35,024 nt of DNA, from positions 1-35,024 of IMG/VR virus record IMGVR_UViG_3300046170_000317; one strand, 5' to 3'. This DNA is from a virus. A program made the translations under genes and the position numbers. The notes under the pieces were generated by a model, which was given only the letters and a program-made list of their open reading frames with translations, was not told the origin of the DNA and did not search any database. Positions 12,783 through 20,744 of the stretch are shown here, piece by piece; position 1 is the first letter of the stretch; each line of letters opens with the position of its first letter.

Positions 12783-15371
12783 GTGACTACTATTCTTCAC
12801 AGGCGAGGCAATGGGATACCAGCAGCGGAGGATTTTGCCTCTGTCGGTGAGATCCTGATCGATACCACAACGGGTACGGCATACACGCTCACCGTTGGTG
12901 GTGAAGTGGTCGCACTATCTGGCGATGAAGTCGATCTGTCCAACGTAGTGAAAAGCGATCAGCAAAACGACGTGGTTGAAGGCACGTTCAGATTGGTCTG
13001 GGATCACTCGTCTGATCCTAACTTTCCGTTCAACGGCAGTCTCGGTTACAGCGGAACCAACATGGATCCTGACTCACCCGGAGGCTCCTTCCTTTACGCG
13101 GCAGGAAACAAAGGCACTGTCTCTATTGGTCGTGACGGCGACATGGAATTGCATGGTCAATCAGAGATCAGGGGTGTCTCAGACCGTGAAGGCAATCTGC
13201 CTTGGCTGACTGACTTTTCTTATGTGCAAGCTGCTGACTTCCGAGACGCAGATGGCAACAGCATCATTGGCGGCGGTGAATCTTCTTGGATTGAGACAGA
13301 GACTCCGGATGAGTTTGGAGGAACATCTCATCAGGTAACGCTGAAAAACAATGAGAAGTTTCATATCAGTTGGACTGTTGACGCTAGTCAACAGAGGTCA
13401 GGAACAGTCGTGCGGGCCACGAATTTCACTGGGGGTTTCGGGTACTTCGGGGAAGAATGTGAGTCCAGAATGTTTGTTTCTTCAGCAATGTCATACCTGC
13501 CTATTGTTACGTCTGTTGAGCAGCTATGTTTAGGCGGCATTGTTGTTACAAGTACTGACGAAGAGGCTCCATTCTCTGCAGAGCATAATGCAAAGGCAAA
13601 AGCTATCCAGAGTGCTTTTGTTGTTGAGCATGAAACGCTGGGCCGCACTGTCGAGATCGACAAAGAAGGCATCATCCGCGCCAATCAGTTTACCGACATG
13701 GACGGCAATCCTATCGGTGGTGGTGGCGGCGGCGGTGATTCGCTCTGGAGGTTTGAAGAGAGTTTTGAATCCGGTGATATGCATGAGGACAGGTATTACC
13801 CCGATCTGTTCAAAGACGCTTATGTCTTGTCTGAATCTGGCAATGCCTCATGGCGAAGCGACACGATCAGTGTTGGTAACATCAAGGGCCAGACCTTCGG
13901 CGAGATGTCGTATTCAGTCTTTTATGGCAACAGTCTGATTTTAGATTCTGGTAAAGATCCGGGGAATGCAAAGTCTGAAATCGTTAATCCATACGATAGC
14001 TATCTGAGACGGGTATTTAGTGTCGAGAATACTGTTTTCGGCGGTATTAATATCCTTGCTGCTGATCAAGAACGACCTGATGAATTGCCCTATGGCGCAG
14101 ATGAAAAGTCTATTCAGTATGCGCTGACAGTTTCTCATGAAACGCTGGGGCGCACTGTCGAGATCGACAAAGAAGGCACGATCCGCGCTCGCGCCTTTAC
14201 CGACATGGACGGCAATCCGATTGGCGGTGGTGGCGGTGGGGGTGATTACCTCCCTGCCACGTTCACTGAACGCTACGAGTATTACGACTGGCTCCAGAAC
14301 CTTTTTGAGCCGGACGTATGGGTAACCACAAAAGTCGGCGCGGATTGGCTTTACGCTAGAAGCTTGCAAGCAAAAGATTTTAGGGCCACTGGGAAGGCAA
14401 TAGATTCTCATGCAGGATTGATTTCCAGATTAGTTGATGGAACGGTAGTTGCGGGTTGGAATTTCTGCACTGAGCAAACTGTTTTAGGCGGCATCAATAT
14501 CACTGCGCTTGACGAAGAGCGCCCAGAGGAATTGCCGTTTGATGTATCGGATGAAGAATTAGCAGAGGCAAAAGCTAAGGCCCGATCAGTTCAGTACGCC
14601 CTTTCGGTCACGCATGAAACGCTGGGCCGCACTGTCGAGATCGACAAAGAAGGCACGATCCGCGCTCGCGCTTTCACCGACATGGACGGCAATCCTATCG
14701 GTGGTGGTGGCGGCGGCGGTGATTCGCTTTGGAAGTTTGAGGAGAACTTCGAGCACAATAACGGTAATACCGGCATGTTTTGGGATTACTACCCCGATCT
14801 GTATAAAGACGCTTATTTCATTCAGTTAACTGACCAGAACCCATCATGGAAAGAAAGCACGATCAGTGTTGGTACAGTCAAAGCAAACTCGTTCGGCGAA
14901 CCGGGGTTATCAAATTTTCGTGGCCGCTCTATTTATTTAGAAACCTCTCACGATCCGGGCATTGCAAAGTCTGAAATCGTTTCTCCGGGCCTAAACACGC
15001 TGGGGCAGATCTATAGTGTTGAGAATTACGTGTTTGGCGGCATCAGCATTGTTGGAGCCGATGTAGAACGACCTGATGAATTGCCCTATAGCGCAGATGA
15101 AAAGTCTATTCAGTATGCACTGACCGTCGGCCATGAGACGCTGGGCCGCACTGTCGAGATCGACAAAGAAGGCATCATCCGAGCGCGTCAGTTCACCGAT
15201 ATGGACGGCAACCCAATGTCCGTTTCACCCGCCACGATGGTCGATGCGTTCACCACACTTCAATCCGCAATCTCAGATGAGACAACTGTCGAAGGCATCA
15301 AGGGCGCACTGACCAATGCGTTGGGTCTTCTGATTGAGAAGTTTGAAAGCAAGGAGGGGCTGGCAAAATGA
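12783..15371 (+). CDS. Large repetitive fibre protein
   Basis: 862 residues, GTG start 12 bases after the previous stop. The N-terminal 45 residues (HRRGNGIPAAEDFASVGEIL, then TAYTLTVGGEVVAL) are the same tropism-determinant-like domain as in the gene before it. The body consists of about four modules of 160-173 residues. Each ends with a nearly invariant linker, HETLGRTVEIDKEG then FTDMDGNP followed by a run of glycines, and each contains a less conserved beta domain with the pattern FGGI.I.A.D.ERP.ELP. The last module loses the glycine run and passes into a C-terminal helix (ETTVEGIKGALTNALGLLIE). This is likely a trimeric fibre whose modules arose by duplication. It ends by overlapping the adaptor gene (ATGA). 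Confidence 0.8.
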   Translation: MTTILHRRGNGIPAAEDFASVGEILIDTTTGTAYTLTVGGEVVALSGDEVDLSNVVKSDQQNDVVEGTFRLVWDHSSDPNFPFNGSLGYSGTNMDPDSPGGSFLYAAGNKGTVSIGRDGDMELHGQSEIRGVSDREGNLPWLTDFSYVQAADFRDADGNSIIGGGESSWIETETPDEFGGTSHQVTLKNNEKFHISWTVDASQQRSGTVVRATNFTGGFGYFGEECESRMFVSSAMSYLPIVTSVEQLCLGGIVVTSTDEEAPFSAEHNAKAKAIQSAFVVEHETLGRTVEIDKEGIIRANQFTDMDGNPIGGGGGGGDSLWRFEESFESGDMHEDRYYPDLFKDAYVLSESGNASWRSDTISVGNIKGQTFGEMSYSVFYGNSLILDSGKDPGNAKSEIVNPYDSYLRRVFSVENTVFGGINILAADQERPDELPYGADEKSIQYALTVSHETLGRTVEIDKEGTIRARAFTDMDGNPIGGGGGGGDYLPATFTERYEYYDWLQNLFEPDVWVTTKVGADWLYARSLQAKDFRATGKAIDSHAGLISRLVDGTVVAGWNFCTEQTVLGGINITALDEERPEELPFDVSDEELAEAKAKARSVQYALSVTHETLGRTVEIDKEGTIRARAFTDMDGNPIGGGGGGGDSLWKFEENFEHNNGNTGMFWDYYPDLYKDAYFIQLTDQNPSWKESTISVGTVKANSFGEPGLSNFRGRSIYLETSHDPGIAKSEIVSPGLNTLGQIYSVENYVFGGISIVGADVERPDELPYSADEKSIQYALTVGHETLGRTVEIDKEGIIRARQFTDMDGNPMSVSPATMVDAFTTLQSAISDETTVEGIKGALTNALGLLIEKFESKEGLAK
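13627..15215 (+). repeat. Four DNA-level copies of a ~110-bp linker, ~500-bp period
   Basis: Near-identical copies begin at 13627, 14136, 14613 and 15132, each encoding HETLGRTVEIDKEG through FTDMDGNP and, in the first three, a seven-glycine run. The intervals are 509, 477 and 519 bp. Identity is far higher in the linker than in the intervening domains, pointing to recombination or gene conversion at the linkers. Confidence 0.85.
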
Positions 15372-16111
15372 CTTCGCAGCGAATCATTCATTTCCCCGAC
15401 GGGTCGAACGGTACTGAGGCACCGCAGGACGGGGATATTCATCAGGAGTACGGGCGGCAGTGGAAGTATTTCCAAATGCCAAACGAAGCTGGCGTCCCCG
15501 GTGTGTGGCGCGCAGCAGACTGCACGTATATCGAGGGTGGTCCCGGGTGGGATCTGGATTCAATCAAGGACTGGCTCGAGATCAACGTCCCCGATTACGA
15601 CGACCAGATCATTGCGGCGATGAAGGTGACGATGGCTTTCGTCGAGCGGTACTGCAACCGTCTCTTCGAGTGGCGTGACAATCATCAAGAGCTGAAGTTG
15701 CCGCAGAAGGGTAACGGATGGCAGTTGCATCTCTGGCCGGTGAGCGGGTCGGTGTACATCGACAGCGTGAAGAACGAGTACCTCGTCGACAACGAGCGCG
15801 GCGTGATCTGGTTCCCTAATTACCAGCACAAGAACTTCCATCAGCTCCAATACTCCGGCGGCTATAAGGCGGACGAGTGGCCTGCGGATCTCCTGCAAGT
15901 CCTGATGAACGCAATCAAGAACCAGTGGCAGATCAGCACCGGGGGCGAGACGGCGGACAAGGTATCGCGGATCACAATCCCCGACGTCGGAACCATTTCA
16001 TACAACGCTGGCACGAGCTGGTCGACTGACATCGGACTCGGTACGAACTTCGGTCCGATCTCTCAGCAAGATCAAATCGTTCTCAATCTCTACAGGTTGT
16101 GGGAATGCTGA
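15368..16111 (+). CDS. Head-tail adaptor (gp6-like) with fibre-type N-terminal module
   Basis: 247 residues. Residues about 60-170 match the gp6-like connector family that binds beneath the portal: DLDSIKDWLEINVPDYDDQI, IAAMKVTMAFVERYCNRLFE, then a beta section and ADLLQVLMNAIKNQWQ. Unusually, the first ~45 residues (RIIHFPDGSNGTEAPQDGDI, then YGRQWKYFQ and GVWRAAD) form the same kind of short beta module that starts the nearby fibre proteins, as if a fibre module had been fused to the adaptor. The start is coupled to the fibre gene before it. It lies directly before stopper and terminator genes, as expected for the neck. Confidence 0.8.
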   Translation: MTSQRIIHFPDGSNGTEAPQDGDIHQEYGRQWKYFQMPNEAGVPGVWRAADCTYIEGGPGWDLDSIKDWLEINVPDYDDQIIAAMKVTMAFVERYCNRLFEWRDNHQELKLPQKGNGWQLHLWPVSGSVYIDSVKNEYLVDNERGVIWFPNYQHKNFHQLQYSGGYKADEWPADLLQVLMNAIKNQWQISTGGETADKVSRITIPDVGTISYNAGTSWSTDIGLGTNFGPISQQDQIVLNLYRLWEC

Positions 16112-16422
16112 ACAATCGATCTGACATCCGGGCGAAGTACGAGGCAACGATCGAGACGCTGGGTGTCCCGGCTGTTGTCGAGAGTATGTCCGGCGACTCG
16201 GTCAGTTGCATTGTCGGCTTCAAGACAAGCAACAGTGAAGAGCTGATCGCGGCGTATGGGGTCGGCGTGAAAGTCGTGACCGTTCGTGAGCGTGATGTTC
16301 CGGTCGTGAAGAAAATGGATCGAGTTCTCGTTGCATCAGAGCGGTACACGATCAACGAAGTATTCCCGGTGTACCTCAACGATCTGCTCGTTGGGTGGCG
16401 CTGTGTGATCAAAGGGAAGTGA
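16105..16422 (+). CDS. Head-closure / stopper protein (putative)
   Basis: 105 residues from ATG 16105, overlapping the adaptor stop. It opens with a helix (NNRSDIRAKYEATIETLG) and continues as a small beta barrel with VKKMDRVLVASERYTINEVF and a final LVGWRCVIKGK. The pattern of a 'D-R-V' strand, a 'Y-x-I' strand and a terminal GK is typical of SPP1 gp16/HK97 gp7-like stoppers that seal the neck after packaging. The identification combines this pattern with position between adaptor and tail terminator. Confidence 0.6.
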   Translation: MLNNRSDIRAKYEATIETLGVPAVVESMSGDSVSCIVGFKTSNSEELIAAYGVGVKVVTVRERDVPVVKKMDRVLVASERYTINEVFPVYLNDLLVGWRCVIKGK

Positions 16423-16423
16423 G

Positions 16424-16831
16424 ATGAGTTCGCAATATGTCAGAACTACATTTCGATCGTGGCTTCAGGACGCGCAGATTCAGACGCCGTACTACGACAC
16501 GATCAATCTCGAGCAGAACCCATCCGAAGAGACATGGGTCACGGCTTCGTTCGATGTGACGCTTCGTGAGAAGAAAACCTTTTGCGAAGGGTCGTGGGAA
16601 GAAGAGGGGGAAGTGTCCCTCATATTCAACGGAATGGCGGGTGTGGGTGACGGCACACTTCTCGCGATTGTCGAGCTGGATATCAAAACACTTCTGAGCT
16701 TTCGCGATGCGACTGGTCAGTTGACGATTACCGGAGCGAGTGGCGTCCAAGAGTTTTCAAGCGGCAACGTGAACTCCGGTTATCAAATCGAATACATCAT
16801 TGAATACACCTTCTCGGAGAGACAATCATGA
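16424..16831 (+). CDS. Tail terminator / minor tail protein (putative)
   Basis: 135 residues. A single alpha/beta domain with an extended first helix (YVRTTFRSWLQDAQIQ), central strands and a C-terminal strand pair (YQIEYIIEYTFSE), matching the size and order of tail-terminator proteins that cap the tail tube and join it to the neck. It sits between stopper and major tail protein and overlaps the latter by four bases (ATGA). The assignment is mostly by synteny. Confidence 0.6.
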   Translation: MSSQYVRTTFRSWLQDAQIQTPYYDTINLEQNPSEETWVTASFDVTLREKKTFCEGSWEEEGEVSLIFNGMAGVGDGTLLAIVELDIKTLLSFRDATGQLTITGASGVQEFSSGNVNSGYQIEYIIEYTFSERQS

Positions 16832-17481
16832 CAGCACATTCAACAGATACCGTCACCTTCTGGCTGACGACCGGGACACCAACGACCGGGACAATGGGGG
16901 CGGCACCAGCTCAAGGGAAGCCGACGTCGATCACGGCAACAACATCAGGCGGAGCCGACGGCGACATCGTTGTCTGCTCTAACACCAATTGGGGTTCGGT
17001 CGACAATGTTCAGATCGTGGACGACTGGTCGAACTCTGGCTTCAAGCTTCTCGGCTGTGACAGCACCAGAGAGACCGTAGCTTCCAAGGCAGGAAACTTC
17101 GCGCACTACAAAGCGGACGCAATGACCAAGCTCTGTCCGTCTGAGTTCACTGATAACTCGAACACACCGGGAACGACCGGGGTGCCGACGTTCTGTGATC
17201 CGACGGCCACGATTGCGAGTTCCGTGGTGGACAGCGGGACAGCAACACTCGTCGGTTATGTAGATACCTGTGACGAGGATTACATCGCGCTGTACGAAGC
17301 ATACCAATTCAAGGACCAGCGTTATCTCCGGATCGACCTTGGCGAAGCTGGCGGCTATCTCATCATGCCGGTCACTGCTCTTGGCATGAGCTGGGAACTT
17401 CCTATCGACGGCGCTGTGCAATATTCGATCGAGTTCGTGAAGGGCAGTGCAACACGCCACGCATTCGGACCTTGCGCCTAA
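16828..17481 (+). CDS. Major tail (tube) protein
   Basis: 217 residues. The N-terminus TVTFWLTTGTPTTGT and the TSITATTSG, STRETVASKAG and IALYEAYQFKDQRYLRIDLG segments fit siphovirus tube subunits, as does its position directly before the tail assembly chaperones. It is unusual in having six cysteines over about 200 residues (in VVCSN, LGCDS, KLCPS, TFCDP, DTCDE and GPCA), which could bind metal or form disulfides in the virion. Confidence 0.8.
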   Translation: MTAHSTDTVTFWLTTGTPTTGTMGAAPAQGKPTSITATTSGGADGDIVVCSNTNWGSVDNVQIVDDWSNSGFKLLGCDSTRETVASKAGNFAHYKADAMTKLCPSEFTDNSNTPGTTGVPTFCDPTATIASSVVDSGTATLVGYVDTCDEDYIALYEAYQFKDQRYLRIDLGEAGGYLIMPVTALGMSWELPIDGAVQYSIEFVKGSATRHAFGPCA

Positions 17482-17514
17482 TCATCAACCACATACCCGA
17501 GACGGAGGGTACTC

Positions 17515-17772
17515 ATGTTAAAGACAAAGAAGGTAATCATCGAGGACACGGAGTACGAGTTCAGGGAGCCGACAGTTGAGTCGATGCTCCCTGTTCTCGG
17601 GAAGTTACAGGACGACGACAAACGCTTCGAAGCGCAAGTCGACATCCTGAAGCTGACAGTGTTCCTGAACGGGGAGCCGGTCGGTAATCAGATCGGCATC
17701 TCGAAGCTGAATGACTTTGCGCCACACGCGCTCGATGTCTGCGGTATGGGCAGTGATGATGACGCCAGTTGA
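17515..17772 (+). CDS. Tail assembly chaperone, N-terminal product (gpG-like)
   Basis: 85 residues with a strong GGAGGG ribosome site. TKKVIIEDTEYEFREPTVES followed by VLGKLQDDDKRFEAQVDILK and a C-terminal acidic SDDDAS is the usual pattern of the short chaperone that coats the tape measure. It ends with AGT TGA; the following frame starts within its last 17 bases. Skipping the T of that TGA would continue straight into the next product as DDDAS-EENLF. Confidence 0.75.
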   Translation: MLKTKKVIIEDTEYEFREPTVESMLPVLGKLQDDDKRFEAQVDILKLTVFLNGEPVGNQIGISKLNDFAPHALDVCGMGSDDDAS

Positions 17773-17965
17773 AGAGAACCTCTTTCATCTGGCGGAGCGG
17801 TTGCACAAGTGCGTCTGGGAAATCAAACAGATGCCGGTCACCGAATACTTCGGCTGGATCACTCACCTCAACAAGCAAGCGGAAGCTCGCGACAAAGAGG
17901 AGAGGAAGAAGAAGGGTGACATGACTGCCATGTCGCCAGCGGAAATCGTGTCGAGGCTGACGTGA
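17756..17965 (+). CDS. Tail assembly chaperone, C-terminal product (gpT-like)
   Basis: 69 residues if started at ATG 17756 or 68 from ATG 17759. LFHLAERLHKCVWEIKQMPV, then EYFGWITHLNKQAEARDKEE is typical of the extension made in most siphoviruses by programmed frameshifting. The frame is +1 relative to the upstream gene. There is only a weak ribosome site before the tandem ATGs, so either coupling by reinitiation or a +1 (or -2) frameshift near 17770 is possible. It lies immediately before the gp10-like and tape measure genes. Confidence 0.75.
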   Translation: MMTPVEENLFHLAERLHKCVWEIKQMPVTEYFGWITHLNKQAEARDKEERKKKGDMTAMSPAEIVSRLT

Positions 17966-18441
17966 AGACAGGCTCATCAATGAAGCTTGTCGGCGCTGAC
18001 TTCCTTTCGAAGCAGATGAAGGCGTTCGGTCCTACCGTCTCGAAGGCGGCGGCGAAGACCGGACTCCGACAGGCTGGTCTTGAGTTGCGAAAGCAATTGT
18101 GGCGAGCGGCTCCGAAGAGAAGCAATCCCTCGAAACTGAAGAAGAGCATCGGGCTGAAGTCATACGGCAAGTGGAAGAACCCGTCTGTCTTCGTCGGTCT
18201 CCGCAAAGCGAAGGGAGAGACGAGGGGTCTCTGGTATTACCGGACTCTGGAAGTCGATCACGCGAGAGGCAAGGCATATCACCCGTTCTTCGAGAAGACA
18301 TACAACCGGCACCGCAGACGGATCACGAAGTACATCGTGAAAGGAACAACGAAGGCGCTCTATACCGAGGCGACCAAGGTGTACGCGAAGAGCAAGTCAG
18401 ATCAGTCGAAGTACGGGTTCCGGAGAGGGAGGGTCAAATAA
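17962..18441 (+). CDS. HK97 gp10-like tail protein
   Basis: 159 residues from GTG 17962 (ATG 17980 is an alternative with CAGG upstream). It is strongly basic: FLSKQMKAFGPTVSKAAAKT, LRQAGLELRKQLWRAAPKRS, then WYYRTLEVDHARGKAYHPFF and a Lys/Arg-rich tail. The HPF(F)xxA/T element and N-terminal helix are typical of the HK97-gp10 family, which helps tail completion. In most phages it precedes the major tail protein; here it follows the chaperones. Confidence 0.75.
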   Translation: MKTGSSMKLVGADFLSKQMKAFGPTVSKAAAKTGLRQAGLELRKQLWRAAPKRSNPSKLKKSIGLKSYGKWKNPSVFVGLRKAKGETRGLWYYRTLEVDHARGKAYHPFFEKTYNRHRRRITKYIVKGTTKALYTEATKVYAKSKSDQSKYGFRRGRVK

Positions 18442-20379
18442 ATGGCGACAGCAGATAAGGATCTCGCGAAGTTATCGGTCCAGCTCGAGCTTCAGACTGC
18501 GGCGTTCGAGGCTGGCGTCAAGAGGATGGACGGCCAGCTCAAGCGGATGGACAAGAACACCAAACGCTCGAGCAAGGGGCTGGACAAGCTCAACGCGACG
18601 CTCGGGAAGTTGGGTATCAGTCTCGGCGCTCTGGCTGGCGCTTTCAGTATTCAGGCTGTCACCAACCTCACCAAAGAGGCGATCGCATTTGGTGACTCAA
18701 TCGATAAGGTCTCGCAAAAAGTCGGGGTCAGTGCTGAAGAGCTTCAGGAGTTGCGATTCGCGGCTTCACAAAGCGGCGTCGATGTTCGTCAGCTCGACAT
18801 GGGTATTCAGCGTTTCGCTCGGAGAATGGGCGAAGCGGCGAAGGGTACCGGCGAACTTTTAAAGACGACTCAAGAGCTTGGCATCGTTTTCAAGAATGCC
18901 GACGGTACGAATAAGTCCACGGTCGAGCTTTTGGAGCAATATGCCGAGGCTGTCGGCAGGGCAGAGACGCAGCAGGAAAAACTGAGGCTTGCGTTTAAAG
19001 CATTCGACTCAGAGGGTGCCGCGCTGGTCAATCTGATCGGCGACGGTGGCGAGGCAATGGCGAAGCTCCGTCAGGAGGCTGTCGATCTCGGTCTAGTTCT
19101 CAGCGAAGATCTGGTACGACAGTCAGAGGTCATCAATGACAAATTCAACATACTCGCGACGCAGATCAAGACAGGAATCACTGAAGGATTCATCGAGGCT
19201 ACGTCTGCAGCACTAGCATTTTTCGACGTCTTCTCAGAGAAGGGCGAAGCAGAGCGCAGGCTCGCAGAGATCGATGCCAACATCGAACAGCTGCGGGCAA
19301 AGCTAGCCGAAGGCAGGCAAAGAGGATCGGCGACAACTGCTCAACAATTGCAGAATGAAATTGCTCTGCGCAAAGAAGTGCAGGCGCAACTCGATGCGCT
19401 AATAGAGAGAGAACAAAAGCGGAACGGTACCAACGTCGCTGCGAACGAGCAGGCGGCAGCGCAGGCTCTGCAGAACGAAGTCGACAAGCTGGTCGCATCT
19501 GTTAATCCGTTGAACGAGTTAGCTAAAAAGCTGGGTGTCGTCGATGCGGCTTTGAAGCAGGTCAGTGATCCAGCGACGATAGCAGCTCTCGAAGACCTCA
19601 GAGAGAAGCTGGAGTTCGGCGAGGTGCTCGCTGATGACACCGATCCGGTCACTGCTTATCAGAAGAAGGTCGAAGCGTACATCGGCACGTTGAACTCATA
19701 CGCTAACGATACTGCAGCGCAGCTTGGAATCATGTATGCCGCGCTCGAACAGCTGACTGATCCAGCGTTGATTGCAGAGGTCGAGGCTGCGATTGAGAGG
19801 TTGGAGTTGGGTGTCGACATACCTCCCCCAGATCCCGACCCGTACAAAGATGCGCTGAAGGAAATCAAAGATGCGGTCGACGGGTTCTCTGCAGACTTCA
19901 CGAACACTTTGATCGACTCATTGGAAACTGGTGAAGCTCGCTTCGACGAGTTCGCCAAGAACATTCTGAAGACAATCGCGAAGATCATTCTGAACAAGAT
20001 CTTCGAGCAGTTCTTCACGGCTATCACGAATCCCATCTTCAGCAGCATTGGTCTGCAAAGCGTCGACCTCGGAGAAGAAGGGCTGACAGCCAGCCTTGCT
20101 CAGAGCAATCAGGCGCTCACCAGAGAGGGCGAGGCGTCGACCCAGATGATGACTGTGGGCAGAGCGCAGCCGCAGCTCAAGTCAGTCTCTCAGTCTCCGG
20201 TGACGGTCAACGTCAACAACTATGGCAACGACGATGTGCAGGTTGCCGAGCGACGTGATTCCAACGGTGGCATCGAGATCGATGTACTTATCAAAAGCAC
20301 AGTCCGTCAGGGGTTCGCCAACGGTGACTTCGACAAGGTAATGCAGAACACCTACGGCGCGCGGAGGCTCGGATACTAA
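18442..20379 (+). CDS. Tail tape measure protein
   Basis: 645 residues. The N-terminus LQTAAFEAGVKRMDGQLKRM is a family signature, followed by a hydrophobic segment (about residues 54-76, KLGISLGALAGAFSIQ), the motif FGDSIDKVSQKVGVSAEELQ, long Ala/Glu/Gln coiled coil through about residue 480 and a hydrophobic C-terminal helix (IAKIILNKIFEQFFTAI). The protein sets tail length; by the usual ~0.15 nm per residue rule the tail would be roughly 95 nm. The C-terminus (SVTRQ-like DVLIKSTVRQGFANGDFDKV) is typical of related phages. It has a GGAGGG ribosome site and TAATG coupling to the next gene. Confidence 0.93.
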   Translation: MATADKDLAKLSVQLELQTAAFEAGVKRMDGQLKRMDKNTKRSSKGLDKLNATLGKLGISLGALAGAFSIQAVTNLTKEAIAFGDSIDKVSQKVGVSAEELQELRFAASQSGVDVRQLDMGIQRFARRMGEAAKGTGELLKTTQELGIVFKNADGTNKSTVELLEQYAEAVGRAETQQEKLRLAFKAFDSEGAALVNLIGDGGEAMAKLRQEAVDLGLVLSEDLVRQSEVINDKFNILATQIKTGITEGFIEATSAALAFFDVFSEKGEAERRLAEIDANIEQLRAKLAEGRQRGSATTAQQLQNEIALRKEVQAQLDALIEREQKRNGTNVAANEQAAAQALQNEVDKLVASVNPLNELAKKLGVVDAALKQVSDPATIAALEDLREKLEFGEVLADDTDPVTAYQKKVEAYIGTLNSYANDTAAQLGIMYAALEQLTDPALIAEVEAAIERLELGVDIPPPDPDPYKDALKEIKDAVDGFSADFTNTLIDSLETGEARFDEFAKNILKTIAKIILNKIFEQFFTAITNPIFSSIGLQSVDLGEEGLTASLAQSNQALTREGEASTQMMTVGRAQPQLKSVSQSPVTVNVNNYGNDDVQVAERRDSNGGIEIDVLIKSTVRQGFANGDFDKVMQNTYGARRLGY

Positions 20380-20744
20380 TGGCATACAACGGAGAGATCG
20401 CACCTCGACCAGACGAGCTTGATGGCTGCTGGTCGACATGGACTGAGTCGCAGGCAGACAACGTCGTGCGCAACACGATGGACAAGGGCAACGTCAGAAC
20501 CCGTCGCAGGTTCACCGGTATCAATCGGCAGGTGCAGGCGACAGTGAAGCTGACTGCTGACAAGTACATCCCGTTCCGCGATTGGTTCAACAGAGATCAG
20601 GGTCAGGGTACCAAGCCGACATACTGCAAAACGCCGTATGGCCTTTATGAGTTGTTCCTCTGGACGACTCCACCGCAGATCAACTGGATCGACGCCAATC
20701 ATTTTGAGGCCAGCGTCCAGATGTATCAGGGCAGCAACTGGTGA
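20379..20744 (+). CDS. Minor tail protein
   Basis: 121 residues of alpha/beta character (TRRRFTGINRQVQATVKLTA, then YIPFRDWFNRDQGQG and TTPPQINWIDANHFEASVQM). It is first of a three-gene tail-tip set (this gene, a DUF1833 protein, an NlpC/P60 protein) that precedes the host-specificity protein in many siphoviruses. The start overlaps the tape-measure stop (TAATG). The role is tail-tip assembly by synteny, corresponding to lambda M or its analogues. Confidence 0.7.
   Translation: MAYNGEIAPRPDELDGCWSTWTESQADNVVRNTMDKGNVRTRRRFTGINRQVQATVKLTADKYIPFRDWFNRDQGQGTKPTYCKTPYGLYELFLWTTPPQINWIDANHFEASVQMYQGSNW

Noticed and set aside
13627-15215. Diversity-generating retroelement target repeats
   Set aside because: No reverse transcriptase, no template repeat with adenine-specific differences; the repeats are conserved linkers.
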